Shown here in pieces: positions 1 to 9,168 of a stretch of 64,000 nucleotides of DNA (the first letter of the stretch is position 1; each line of letters opens with the position of its first letter). The position numbers and the translations under genes were made by a program. The notes beneath the pieces were generated by a model that saw only the letters and a list, made by a program, of their open reading frames with translations, was not told the DNA's origin and made no database searches. Origin of the DNA: JBKBUF01 sp046290815 (GTDB taxonomy: Bacteria > Bacteroidota > Bacteroidia > Cytophagales > Cytophagaceae); the NCBI GenBank assembly GCA_046290815.1, contig JBKBUF010000001.1, forward strand, positions 124,001-188,000, given 5' to 3'.

Positions 1-432
1 TTTGGACATCCTGTACACATGATGTTGGTTCATTTTCCTTCAGCATTAATTCCAATTGAGCTATTATTGGCCATACTGAATAAATATATGAAATTACATT
101 GTATGCTAGAACTGTCATTCTATTTAATAGCTTTGGGTGTAATATTCGGATGGCTTGCGGTCATAACAGGCTCTCTTGATCTTATTAGGGTACAAAAAAC
201 CAATCCGGAAGCTATAAACAGGGCTTTAATTCACGGAGGTATTAATACCGTGTTCATTACAGGGTATTCAATCTTAGGATTAATAGCGTATAAAAATTAC
301 CCTCTACTTAGAGATGAAAATTTTAATACAATTATCATAGTTAAAATAATACTAATTTCATTCCTGATGATTGGAAATTATATTGGAGGCAGTCTGATAC
401 TCAAAAATAAAGTGGCTGTAGGAGATGAATAA
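1..432 (+). CDS. DUF2231-like membrane protein (5' end outside window)
   Basis: The reading frame is open back to base 1, where it reads FGHPVHMMLVHFPSAL. This resembles the GHPxHpmlvhFP opening of DUF2231 membrane proteins, so the gene very likely starts just outside the window and the ATG at 19 is internal. Roughly four hydrophobic segments follow (about residues 10-25, 34-56, 76-92 and 105-125), with short polar loops, giving a small inner-membrane protein. The biochemical role of the family is not settled. Its last 8 bases overlap the start of the ECF sigma factor at 425, so the two are almost certainly co-transcribed and translationally coupled. The family call rests on the N-terminal motif, size and topology. 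Confidence 0.75.
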   Translation, partial: FGHPVHMMLVHFPSALIPIELLLAILNKYMKLHCMLELSFYLIALGVIFGWLAVITGSLDLIRVQKTNPEAINRALIHGGINTVFITGYSILGLIAYKNYPLLRDENFNTIIIVKIILISFLMIGNYIGGSLILKNKVAVGDE

Positions 433-1099
433 ACTGAAATCCTATGAATTAAACTCTGATTTTGAATTAGTAGAAAAAATCTGCCAAGGAGAAGTTTTTC
501 TATTTGAATTGCTTATAAGGAGATACAATCCGTCATTATATAAAATCGGAAGGAGTTATGGTTATAACCACCAGGATACAGAGGACTTGATGCAGGAAGT
601 CTTTATTAATGCTTATCAAAATTTGGGAGGCTTTCAAAAGAGATCAAGTTTTAAAACCTGGATAATTAGAATTATGCTTAATTTATGCTATCACCAAAGA
701 ACCCAAAAAAGCTATATACTAAATGATATAGGATCGCATGAAATTGAAATTGCAATATCTAAACCTGCTTTTTCTAATTATTCTTTCGAAAGTGATAAAA
801 TTTTAATATCCAGTGAAATGAGAATGATAATAGAACAGACTTTACAAACGCTTCCAGAAGACTATAGAATTATATTTGCCATGCGTGAATTGAGTGGATT
901 GAATGTTGCCGAAACTGCAGAGGCATTAAAGATCAGTGAAAGTAATGTTAAAGTCCGACTAAATCGGGCGAAATCAATGTTAAAGGAAAGAATCAGTAAA
1001 ATATATTCTCATGAAGAAATTTATGAGTTCAATCTGGTTTATTGTGACAAAATTGTAAATGGAGTTATGAATATTGTCTTAAATTTAAAATGTATTTGA
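425..1099 (+). CDS. ECF-type RNA polymerase sigma factor
   Basis: A 224-residue sigma-70-family protein of the ECF class. Region 2 lies at about residues 20-95 (FELLIRRYNPSLYKIGRSYG, DTEDLMQEVFINAYQNL, FKTWIIRIMLN) and region 4 at about 135-190 (LPEDYRIIFAMRELSGLNVA, then an HTH of the form ISESNVKVRLNRAKSMLK). There is no sigma 1.1 or region 3, as expected for ECF factors. It would direct RNA polymerase to a small regulon. The gene overlaps the upstream DUF2231 gene by 8 bases, so that membrane protein is the obvious candidate partner, although DUF2231 is not a known anti-sigma family. About 35 extra residues follow region 4, including DKIVNGVMN, a tail I associate with Bacteroidota ECF factors. 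Confidence 0.92.
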   Translation: MNKLKSYELNSDFELVEKICQGEVFLFELLIRRYNPSLYKIGRSYGYNHQDTEDLMQEVFINAYQNLGGFQKRSSFKTWIIRIMLNLCYHQRTQKSYILNDIGSHEIEIAISKPAFSNYSFESDKILISSEMRMIIEQTLQTLPEDYRIIFAMRELSGLNVAETAEALKISESNVKVRLNRAKSMLKERISKIYSHEEIYEFNLVYCDKIVNGVMNIVLNLKCI

Positions 1100-1150
1100 A
1101 CAGGAACAACTATTCATAATATTTTTAAATCATATTTTCTTCATTTCAAA

Positions 1151-2005
1151 TTATTTTTTGAAAATGGAATAGCCTATGGACACCATAAGCATACCCATCC
1201 TGAAGTCATTTAGCTTGTAGCCTTCTGCATTTACATACTCCTTACCTTCTTTGGTAAAGACATAATTGTTGAAGGAGTTTTCTGTAAATCTGCTGTTAGA
1301 AGTATATAATTCGGATTTGGAAAGCGGTAAATAATATCTGATATCAACATTGAAGTCTCTTCCGTACCTACCGAAATTTTTTCCTGCACCGATTATCAGA
1401 TTAAATGTAAGAGGTCTGTATTTACTAGCCTTCATATCCATGTTAAATGTTTCCACATGGCTTTCGTCAAGGACATGGTTTTTATGATAAGCTATTACAG
1501 TCTGTTCCTTCGATATAAGTCTTGGTTTGAAATTAACATTAACAGCAAATCCTCCTATGACATAGTATTTTCTGATAGGACTGATCATATATTTTACCAG
1601 AATCGGAGTGCTGATAAAAGTAGTTTTGATAGTCATGTCCGAAGAAGATCTCACAATTGTTCCTGTTCCTGTGGAATCTATGTTTTCGTAAATCCGATTG
1701 ATAAGAATTTTACCGCCGAAGAAATTTATTGTCGGTTCTACCGTGAAGTATAAGTTTTCAGAATATTTGTATTCAGCGAATCCGCCGAAACCAAAGCCGG
1801 TCCTTAATCTGGAACTGGCATTTATCTTGGTTAAATCAGGATAATCTTCCTTTTCGCTTTTATGGAATTTCTTAAGATTTCTGGATTTGATAAAAGAGGT
1901 TCCGGCATTGACTTTTACACCAAAAGTAAACTGTGCCATGAGGGGAAAACTCATGAAAAATAAAATGATAAACCCTGCTGTCCTTATCTGAGCAATGTAT
2001 TTCAC
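1151..2005 (-). CDS. Outer-membrane beta-barrel protein (OMP_b-brl_2/PorT-like)
   Basis: A 284-residue protein with a signal peptide (about residues 1-24, ending PLMAQ) and then alternating hydrophobic and polar beta-strand patterns ending in a final strand MGMLMVSIGYSIFKK. Strand-like segments such as TFGVKVNAGTSF, GFGFGGFAEYKYSENLYFTV and FNLIIGAGKNFG fit the porin family of Bacteroidota often labelled PorT-like or OMP_b-brl_2. It should form an 8-10-stranded barrel in the outer membrane. No ligand or partner can be read from the sequence. It is convergent with the ECF sigma gene upstream in coordinates and separated by 153 bases from the PorP/SprF gene, so it need not belong to that operon. 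Confidence 0.7.
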   Translation of the reverse strand: MKYIAQIRTAGFIILFFMSFPLMAQFTFGVKVNAGTSFIKSRNLKKFHKSEKEDYPDLTKINASSRLRTGFGFGGFAEYKYSENLYFTVEPTINFFGGKILINRIYENIDSTGTGTIVRSSSDMTIKTTFISTPILVKYMISPIRKYYVIGGFAVNVNFKPRLISKEQTVIAYHKNHVLDESHVETFNMDMKASKYRPLTFNLIIGAGKNFGRYGRDFNVDIRYYLPLSKSELYTSNSRFTENSFNNYVFTKEGKEYVNAEGYKLNDFRMGMLMVSIGYSIFKK

Positions 2006-2158
2006 AAAAAATATGGTTTAGCAATAAGAACGTAAAACCAAGTTGAAGGTTGGGTTTTCCTCGATAAATTGTAATTTTTCGGCCTCTTTATTTAGTATTT
2101 AACGTTTTTCCCTGGTGTTTTCTGGATAATTCCAATGTAAAAAACCGATGGATTAACC

Positions 2159-3172
2159 TTAAAATACCGGGCAAGGCAATCTCCGGTATTTCACCTTAGG
2201 CTTCCTGCTTTGTTTTTCCTTAAAAACATAACTGCATGAAATTTCGTGAGCTCCTCCGGAATTGGTAACACTTAGTTTTGAAACGGTAATATCATAGGAA
2301 TACCCGAATCTGAACTCTTTGTAAGTTGCCCCTGCCAGCAATACCACTGCTTCTCTCCCCTTCGAAGATAACATTTCATTTCCCGGAACACCTCTGTACC
2401 ATACTCCCAAGACAACAGGTTCAAAATCCATATAAACCCCTAAATCCAGCTGTCTGAAAGCACCCTGAGCTTTGTACAAGAAAGTTGGAGTAAGCGATTT
2501 TTCATTGGATTGATCATAACTGTTTTTTACAGATCCGGATTCAATAATAAATTTATATCCACCCTGCAAAGAAAGTAATAAAGGTAATTCGCTTGTACGC
2601 TCAGTAAAGGAAACATTCGGATTGTTCAAATGAAATGCAGACAACCCTATCCAGAAATTTTCTCTGCTCAATACTGTTCCCCCGCTAAAGTCAAAATAAT
2701 TTTTAACCATTCTTCCGGATATAGTCTCCTGCGTTCCTGTGATTGCATCCTGATGGATCTGATCGCCAAACAAAAGGTCAGCTGAGTTCAGGCTTCTGGA
2801 TGCGAAGGCAAATTGCAGTCCGGTACGCAACTTCCATTTATCTGAAATGCTAAGGTTATAACTATAAATAAGTCCAAGCTTTTGGTTTTTCAATGCTCCT
2901 GATCCGGCTTTCTCAGTAATAGCTACGATTCCGATACCACTATTAAAATCTGAAAAGTAATGATCCAGAGATAATGCATTGACTTTAATCGGATGTCCGA
3001 TCAATGACCATTGGTTCCTGGCATTTAATCCTACTCTGGTGCCTCCGCTGGCACCAGCAAGCCCGGGGTTTAACAATGATGGAGCAGAATAGAACTGGCT
3101 CAACTGAAAATCCTGTCCGAACAATAAGGTATGGACGAATATATAAATAATTGTAAGTAAGATTTTTTTCAT
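2159..3172 (-). CDS. PorP/SprF family T9SS-associated outer-membrane protein
   Basis: A 337-residue protein with a signal peptide (residues 1-19, ending FGQ) followed by DFQLSQFYSAPSLLNPGLAG, the diagnostic opening of the PorP/SprF family, and later FRFGYSYDITVSKLSVTNSG and GAHEISCSYVF near the C-terminus. Family members are outer-membrane barrels that work with the type IX secretion system. SprF is needed for surface display of the adhesin SprB, and other members lie beside proteins with the gliding-motility C-terminus. That is the case here: the 1.5-kilo-residue PKD protein ends 12 bases upstream on the same strand. I infer that this protein exports or anchors that partner. Length is normal for the family. 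Confidence 0.93.
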   Translation of the reverse strand: MKKILLTIIYIFVHTLLFGQDFQLSQFYSAPSLLNPGLAGASGGTRVGLNARNQWSLIGHPIKVNALSLDHYFSDFNSGIGIVAITEKAGSGALKNQKLGLIYSYNLSISDKWKLRTGLQFAFASRSLNSADLLFGDQIHQDAITGTQETISGRMVKNYFDFSGGTVLSRENFWIGLSAFHLNNPNVSFTERTSELPLLLSLQGGYKFIIESGSVKNSYDQSNEKSLTPTFLYKAQGAFRQLDLGVYMDFEPVVLGVWYRGVPGNEMLSSKGREAVVLLAGATYKEFRFGYSYDITVSKLSVTNSGGAHEISCSYVFKEKQSRKPKVKYRRLPCPVF

Positions 3173-3184
3173 GCCTTTAGCCGT

Positions 3185-6100
3185 TTATAGTTTCAACAGG
3201 GTAAGATCACCGGTAAGAATTTGGTCCGTACCGTCAAAATATTTTACTTTCACCCTGTATACATACACATCTTCAGGACATAGCTGACCTTTGTAATGCC
3301 CGTCCCAGCCTTTATTGATGTCATTGCTTTCAAATAATAGCTCACCCCATTTATTGAAAATCATCATATGAAATCCTGTTACTCCATTATGGTATGCAGG
3401 CAGAAAGTAATCGTTAAGCCCCTCCGAACTTTCTGAAGGATATAAGCTTGGGGTAAATGCATTAGGCAAAATTATTCTTCCTTTCTGTTTTCCTTCAAGC
3501 ACTCCGTTCAGCACCAGTGTATCGCTGCAGCCTTCTTTGCTTTTTCCTATTAAGGTTACAGTATATAAACCCGGATCTTTGTAGAAATTTTTAGGATTCA
3601 TCTGATCAGATTTGTTTCCGTCACCAAAATCCCAACTGACAATGGCAACATTCCTGGATTGATTGACAAAGGATATTTCTCCCGGCACATACACTACTGA
3701 TGAGGCAGGATAGAAAGAAAGCTTAGGGAAAGAATGTAAAATAACAGCAGATTGAACCGTTTTAATTCCGTCACCATGAATTCCAATGGCTGTTAAAGTC
3801 ACATTGTATTCCTGTTTGGAACCACTTCTGTTGGTGTAGGTATGAACAACGTCGGATCTGGAATTTACCTCCAGTGTCTCTCCGTCCCCGAAATCCCAGA
3901 TGTATCTGATGGCGTTTTGAGAGTTATTCTTAAATCTCACAGTTAAGGATCCACAACCCGAGCCACCTCCGGAGAATTCTGCAATTGCAGAACCATTGGC
4001 TACATAAACTTTTGCTTTGGTTGAATCTGCACAGGTATTATTAACTACTGTCAATTTAACATCATAGATACCTGACAGTTCATATTGGTTGGTTACAATT
4101 TCATTTGAAACCTCTGCTTTACCATTTCCGAATTCCCATAACAGCATTCCTGATTTTATTTCAGTTTCGTTATGAAAAACAACTGTTTCTCCGGGTTGGA
4201 TCCTGTCCCTATCCATTACTATTGCAGGGCGTACCATACCTTTCACATTTACTTCAGTGTAAATGGTATCAATACATCCATGATTGTTTACCGTAAACAA
4301 TTTCACCTGAAAATTTTTATCCTCATCTGTCTGAAATTTATATTCAGTAGCACTGCCTTCATGGTATTTTTCTTCGCCGACATCCCACAAATGTTTAATT
4401 CCTGCTTTACTTTCAGTAGAAAAATTCACAGAAAATGGAGAGCACCCTTCAAAGGCTGATTGATTGATTTTAGATGTAGTTGTTGGATAAATGGTAAGAT
4501 GTTTTGTTGTTGAATCTTTACATCCATTATCAGATGAAACAACTAAGGTTACAGGTATTTCTGAAGTATGGTCTGTTTTATTATGAACATAGACGTTTGC
4601 AGTCGGGTCTTTACTGATGCTTCGTGATGAATTCAGATTCCAGATGTATTCACTACCTTTTTTGTTAAAAGCTTCCAGGGAAACATTTAAAGGAGAACAT
4701 CCTGAAAATTCTGAAACCATAAAGTCACTTACAGGTTTTGGGTGCACCAGTATGTCCCGGTAACTGGTATTGACACATCCGAAAACAGAAGTATAGTCAA
4801 GTCTTATTCTTTTTATCGATGCAGCATTTTCATTGTTTGTGAAAGTTGCTGTTGCAATCAGATTATTTGATTTTGTATTTTGATCAAAAGTCCATTGGGC
4901 TGAAATTACGGGAGCAGATGTAGAAAACAGACCTGTCTGATTATGACATACTGCTGAATCAGAAATTATCTCTACCCCACCTTCAGGCAATACAGTGATC
5001 AGTTTATACATCTCGGTATAGCAACTATTATTGACAAAAGCCTTCAGCCATAAGGTGTCAGTTTTTACAGTCCCTGATTTATTTACAAAATTATAGCTGA
5101 AGGAATTGAAATTATTTTCGAAGGCCTGATTGCTATTTAGCTGCCATAAAAATTTATTTCCCCCTTTGCTGGTATTGCTTATTATCAGATTTAAAGGACT
5201 ACACAATGAAGAAGGATATGATATACTAAAATCAGCTTCAGGACCGGGATATACCGTGATGAACCTAATTAATGAATCTGTACAACCTTCGGTATTCCTA
5301 ACTTCGATTTTAACTTTAAATCTTCTTATTGCGCCGGAATTATTTACCAACCTGTGTGAAATGGTATCGGTTGAAGGATTAAAGTTCACAGCAGAAGAAC
5401 CATCGCCAAATGTAATAGTTGCATTATGGAAAATACTTCCGGAATTGACTACTTTGATATTTAAAGGTGAACAACCGGCAGTGTCTATAAAATCAAATCT
5501 TGCAATCGGTGAAGGTTTAGCAGTGATAGTATATTCACGTCTGTTTAAACACTTACCAGAACCGGAACTTAGTTCTATTTTCTGAACGCCGGGATTGGCA
5601 AAAGTAACTGTAAAGTTGCTATCTTTGTAAATTTGTTCTCCTTCATTGATGCTCCATTCCCAGCTATTGATTTTGTGTCCTTCCATATAGGGCGACAGAT
5701 ATTGTCCGGAAATTGGTCGATTGTGAATCCCACCAGGAATTACCCATCCAACAGAAACAAGATCTGTTTTCACTTCTGCTTTGAAATGAACCACCTGAAC
5801 AAAATACTTTTTATCTTTTTCCAGTTTAATGGTCGAAGATTTTTGTGTGGCGAACCTCTCCCATTGCCTTTCATTGGAACCGGCGGATAAAAATGCTATT
5901 CTTCTTACATTGGATGGATTATCATCGGTGCTCAGCCAAAGTTCTGCGGTAGTATCTGCAGCGATCCAGAAATTATAATTTCCGGAGACAGGAGCATGAA
6001 TATAGCCGGAGATTCTTGTGATAAAATTAGTACCAGCGTTGTTCTTGGATTCAAATAAAGAAATCATATTGCTGTTTTCTGCTACCCCGGATAAACTTGC

Positions 6101-7684
6101 AATTGGTGTATAGGCAAAATTAATTGCTAAGCTGTCAAACTGCTCTCTGAGTAAAGATCCCGTACCGGATGCAGGATTAATCAGAGAAGAAGCATCTGCA
6201 AGTTTCACCGGAAATCCTACACAGGCAGAGTCAATCAGACCATTGGTAATTACCTCAGGAAACAGTGAAACTGTGGTAGATCTTTCCCTTTCACAACCTG
6301 CGACACTTTTGGTTTTCAGTCTGATTTCGTATACCCCTGTATTTTCAAAAGTAAGAGGCTCCGGAAATTTTGCTTCCGATATTAATGCATTATTAAGATA
6401 CCATTTCCATTCATTGGCGAACTCAGACTTATTATTGATGTGTACTTGCATTTGTCCGCAACCTTCTCTCCTGCTTAGTTCAAATGAAGGATCAGGAGAT
6501 GAAAGTACATTAATCACCAATGAGGTTGTATCTGCGCATTGAGGAGCTCCTTTTATCTCAGCTACAAGCCTGACAGTAAAACTTCCAGCCTGATTGTATA
6601 TGTAATTAATATCTCTTTTGTCATTATAAGTTTTCCATCCCTTACCATCACCGAAATCGTAGTGGAATAAATTTGCACCTCCGGTACTGAGGTTTGAAAA
6701 CTTAATAGTGGTAGCAACACATACGGTATTATTGGAGGATGTAATAATTGCTTTCGGGGCATTCATCAGGGTAACATCTATACTGGAAGTTTTTACTCCA
6801 CATATATTAGAGTCAGAAAGGGTGACAGAAAATTTGTCTCCAATGTTTCCATTGATAAATGAACGTTGAATTTTGTTTTGAGGGGTGGCAGGTAGCCAGG
6901 CAGATTTTTCACCACCTGCCTTGGTGAAATCCCATTGTATGTATCTTGGAGATGAATTACAATTGTATTTGGTGGAATCATAAAAGCTTACAATATCTCC
7001 CCCGCAAATGAAAACAGATGATGCCTTTACAGAAGTGTTGTCTACATCCCAGAAGTCATAAGGACCGAATATGGAAAAACTGGAATCACAAAGACTGACA
7101 GCGGTTAAGGTCACCCTTTTATTGCAACCTCCTTTACCTTTTATAAAAGTATGGGTAATCGGTTGTCCGACTGAACTGGCATCTTTTACCTCCTTAGTTC
7201 CATCACCCCAATCCCAGATGAACCTGGTGAATGGTGATACATTGGTTGACTGGTTAACAAAGGTAAGCGAGTGAGGGGTACAACCGCTTGCATTTACAGT
7301 TGGAGGAATAGCGGTCGCTCCCGGCTTTCTATCGTTAATTACAGTGGCGATAATGCTTCTGGTACATCCATTTTTAGACTCAGATAGTTTTAACTGAAAT
7401 TTACCAATGGGATATAAATGGTTAACCGGTGTACCCGCTTGCCATAATCCTCCAGTTTCAATATGCCCATCCCCGAAGTCAATAGTATAATTGAAAACAT
7501 CGTAAGGTGAATAAATCTGAAGATTAAACCAGTCTTGATCGGCAGAACTTTCAATTTTATTAATATATGTAGGATTTTTGGATGGTCTGGTCAGAGACTG
7601 ATCCATTAGGTAAGGATCCGGGCACTGAGCAAATACAGTCCGGAAAAGTACAAATACAAAAATGAATGATAAAAATGGCCTCAT
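3185..7684 (-). CDS. Giant PKD/PA14 surface protein with gliding-motility (CHU_C) C-terminal domain
   Basis: About 1,500 residues. I place the start at 7684 because MRPFLSFIFVFVLFRTVFAQ is a clean signal peptide; an upstream in-frame ATG at 7711 would add nine residues. Repeated PKD-type modules run through the protein, shown by motifs such as FTIDFGDG-like, FIWDWGDG, FHYDFGDG, YIWDFGDG and VSWDFGDG. A PA14-like domain sits at about residues 510-665 (GYIHAPVSGNYNFWIAADTT, AELWLSTDD, KKYFVQVVHFK). The C-terminus (IILPNAFTPSLYP, MMIFNKWGELLFES, WDGHYKG) is the CHU_C/type B sorting domain used by T9SS. It is probably a carbohydrate-binding adhesin on the cell surface, paired with the PorP/SprF gene 12 bases downstream. 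Some modules have lost the WDFGDG core, so the repeat number is approximate. Confidence 0.9.
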   Translation of the reverse strand: MRPFLSFIFVFVLFRTVFAQCPDPYLMDQSLTRPSKNPTYINKIESSADQDWFNLQIYSPYDVFNYTIDFGDGHIETGGLWQAGTPVNHLYPIGKFQLKLSESKNGCTRSIIATVINDRKPGATAIPPTVNASGCTPHSLTFVNQSTNVSPFTRFIWDWGDGTKEVKDASSVGQPITHTFIKGKGGCNKRVTLTAVSLCDSSFSIFGPYDFWDVDNTSVKASSVFICGGDIVSFYDSTKYNCNSSPRYIQWDFTKAGGEKSAWLPATPQNKIQRSFINGNIGDKFSVTLSDSNICGVKTSSIDVTLMNAPKAIITSSNNTVCVATTIKFSNLSTGGANLFHYDFGDGKGWKTYNDKRDINYIYNQAGSFTVRLVAEIKGAPQCADTTSLVINVLSSPDPSFELSRREGCGQMQVHINNKSEFANEWKWYLNNALISEAKFPEPLTFENTGVYEIRLKTKSVAGCERERSTTVSLFPEVITNGLIDSACVGFPVKLADASSLINPASGTGSLLREQFDSLAINFAYTPIASLSGVAENSNMISLFESKNNAGTNFITRISGYIHAPVSGNYNFWIAADTTAELWLSTDDNPSNVRRIAFLSAGSNERQWERFATQKSSTIKLEKDKKYFVQVVHFKAEVKTDLVSVGWVIPGGIHNRPISGQYLSPYMEGHKINSWEWSINEGEQIYKDSNFTVTFANPGVQKIELSSGSGKCLNRREYTITAKPSPIARFDFIDTAGCSPLNIKVVNSGSIFHNATITFGDGSSAVNFNPSTDTISHRLVNNSGAIRRFKVKIEVRNTEGCTDSLIRFITVYPGPEADFSISYPSSLCSPLNLIISNTSKGGNKFLWQLNSNQAFENNFNSFSYNFVNKSGTVKTDTLWLKAFVNNSCYTEMYKLITVLPEGGVEIISDSAVCHNQTGLFSTSAPVISAQWTFDQNTKSNNLIATATFTNNENAASIKRIRLDYTSVFGCVNTSYRDILVHPKPVSDFMVSEFSGCSPLNVSLEAFNKKGSEYIWNLNSSRSISKDPTANVYVHNKTDHTSEIPVTLVVSSDNGCKDSTTKHLTIYPTTTSKINQSAFEGCSPFSVNFSTESKAGIKHLWDVGEEKYHEGSATEYKFQTDEDKNFQVKLFTVNNHGCIDTIYTEVNVKGMVRPAIVMDRDRIQPGETVVFHNETEIKSGMLLWEFGNGKAEVSNEIVTNQYELSGIYDVKLTVVNNTCADSTKAKVYVANGSAIAEFSGGGSGCGSLTVRFKNNSQNAIRYIWDFGDGETLEVNSRSDVVHTYTNRSGSKQEYNVTLTAIGIHGDGIKTVQSAVILHSFPKLSFYPASSVVYVPGEISFVNQSRNVAIVSWDFGDGNKSDQMNPKNFYKDPGLYTVTLIGKSKEGCSDTLVLNGVLEGKQKGRIILPNAFTPSLYPSESSEGLNDYFLPAYHNGVTGFHMMIFNKWGELLFESNDINKGWDGHYKGQLCPEDVYVYRVKVKYFDGTDQILTGDLTLLKL

Positions 7685-7755
7685 GTATATAAGCTTTATT
7701 TTCAAGCCCATTTACGGAAATTTTCATCGATAGATTTATGTGTTTCATCGAACCA

Positions 7756-7771
7756 ATGTAATTATTTACAT
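7756..7771. promoter_or_regulatory. Short inverted repeat upstream of the PKD surface-protein gene
   Basis: ATGTAA and TTACAT face each other across a 4-base spacer, 72 bases upstream of the chosen start of the minus-strand PKD gene and within the 238-base gap before the DUF6495 gene. It is the size and form of an operator, but an AT-rich 6-base arm can arise by chance. No promoter of the Bacteroidota type was clear beside it. Confidence 0.2.
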
Positions 7772-7922
7772 AAATTAAAAAGGATTTAATCGATATAAAA
7801 CTGACGTTGATCAGTTTAATAAAGTAAATCATTAACCGAATTGGATTAATGCAAAACCTCGGATAGAGAAAACATGTGTAAGGAAAACTGCAGAATGTTA
7901 AAAATTCAGCCTAAAAATCTTA

Positions 7923-8393
7923 TTATAAGGCCAACGATAAGGCCTTAAAAAGCTTTCCATCGGAAATGGAACACCCATTTTGGATCATTTGAAAGAGCTC
8001 GGTTTCCCTGCTTTGGGAATAAGATTTTTCTTTTAAAAATATATGGAGGTCTTCAGGAGGATTCTTTGTAGCCCTGGAAATAAAGTCTGCGTTTGTGAGG
8101 TCATAAGGGCTGTGGTCAGGGGCACTTAACCCCACGCATATAATCTTTTCATCCAGGCACTGGAAAGTACGTATTTCTTTAGGTGAATGAGATTCAAGAA
8201 ACTTTACTTTACGAAGTATGGATTCAAATATAACATCACTGAATAATTCTATAATCAAATCTGCGTGAGAGGGTTTATTTGCTTTAATTTTTTCCCAGTC
8301 ATCAGCGGTAATGCCATTCAAGACCAGATATTCAATAAATTCCTTTTCCAGTTCGGCTAATTCCTGCAGTGTGAGTAATCTGTATTTAGGCAT
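7923..8393 (-). CDS. DUF6495-like cytoplasmic protein
   Basis: A 156-residue protein beginning MPKYRLLTLQELAELEKEFI, with no signal peptide or membrane segment. The opening pattern YRLLTLxELxELEKEFIxYLxxNGI, followed by ADDWEKIK and LIELFSDVIFESILRKVKFL, matches what I remember of the Bacteroidota family DUF6495. No catalytic motif is visible and the function of the family is unknown. The gene stands alone, 238 bases upstream of the PKD surface-protein gene on the same strand and divergent from the acidic-tailed protein gene. Confidence 0.7.
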   Translation of the reverse strand: MPKYRLLTLQELAELEKEFIEYLVLNGITADDWEKIKANKPSHADLIIELFSDVIFESILRKVKFLESHSPKEIRTFQCLDEKIICVGLSAPDHSPYDLTNADFISRATKNPPEDLHIFLKEKSYSQSRETELFQMIQNGCSISDGKLFKALSLAL

Positions 8394-8733
8394 CAGTTTA
8401 AATTTGCCCGAAAATACAAAGAGCTTATCTAAATGATGGTTTTAAACCAAAAAAATTATAAAAAGAAAAATAACAAAGTGCCGGAAATACGGTTGAATAT
8501 GATATTAAAATTTAACATATTGCCGGAAATATTTAAACCAAAGTTATTATTTCTTAGCAAGATCCGGTTATATTTTTTATCCCATGGGTACCACCCTGAA
8601 GTTGAAAAAAACAAAAAATACATCCGACAATTAAAAAATTAAAGTATAAATAGATGAAATGAGCATCAACAGATCTTCCCTTTCAAGATAAATGTGATGC
8701 AAATTCCATGTGACCATTTTAAAAATTATATAC
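8394..8733. other. 340-base divergent intergenic stretch without a convincing gene
   Basis: The stretch lies between two divergent genes and is very AT-rich. It holds an open frame of 69 codons (8433-8642), but its product is a lysine/asparagine-rich string with no family resemblance, as random AT-rich DNA gives. A small palindrome (TGGTTTTAAACCA, about 8443-8455) and two copies of the word GCCGGAAATA occur. I see no clear promoter of the TAnnTTTG type. It probably holds the promoters of both flanking genes. Confidence 0.4.
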
Positions 8734-9168
8734 ATGAAAGAAAGCTCTACCATTACTGACAAAACTGAAATTGTACCTTCTGATATTATCAGAAATTCAA
8801 AAGGCAAGATGTATAGAGTGGACACATACCACAACAGTAAGACATCTTATAAAATCGTACCCTGGCCTTCCAAACCTGGTGAAGAAAATCCGGGATATGT
8901 GGTTATTGAAAAAAGTACATTGGTATCGAAACAATGGGAAAAGCTGGACAAATCCAAAATTAAGTTATCTGAACCAGAACCTGTAGCTGCGGCCGTTGAA
9001 GAAAATGAGGAAATGGCAGTTGAAGGAGATGAGGCAGTGAAGAAAAAAGCTAAATCGGAGGATGGTGAAGAACTGGATGATGATGAGCTGGATGATGAGG
9101 ATGAAGACGAGGATGAGGATGAAGAAGAGGCTTTTGAGGATGAAGAAAAAGATGATGAAGATTTTTAA
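8734..9168 (+). CDS. Uncharacterised protein with a long acidic tail
   Basis: A 144-residue protein, read from ATG 8734 (MKESSTITDK); a GTG at 8710 would add eight residues with no extra support. The first 80 residues are a compact-looking basic/aromatic region (GKMYRVDTYHNSKTSYKIVP, GYVVIEKSTLVSKQWEKLD). The C-terminal 65 residues are almost only E, D, A and K, ending in a run of Asp and Glu. Acidic tails of this kind are common in proteins that touch nucleic acids, ribosomes or basic partners, but I do not recognise the N-terminal region and assign no function. There is no signal peptide. The gene ends directly at the octamer repeat that starts at 9169. Confidence 0.65.
   Translation: MKESSTITDKTEIVPSDIIRNSKGKMYRVDTYHNSKTSYKIVPWPSKPGEENPGYVVIEKSTLVSKQWEKLDKSKIKLSEPEPVAAAVEENEEMAVEGDEAVKKKAKSEDGEELDDDELDDEDEDEDEDEEEAFEDEEKDDEDF

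Noticed and set aside
1126..1160. Terminator TTCAAA/TTTGAA between the sigma and barrel genes
   Set aside because: Only a 6-base AT-rich stem; too weak to call.
5130..5585. Open frame of 151 codons antisense to the PKD surface-protein gene
   Set aside because: It lies wholly within a well-supported gene on the other strand and its product has no domain.
8433..8642. Open frame of 69 codons in the 8.4-8.7 kb gap
   Set aside because: The product is a Lys/Asn-rich string without family traits in AT-rich intergenic DNA; no promoter or coding bias supports it.
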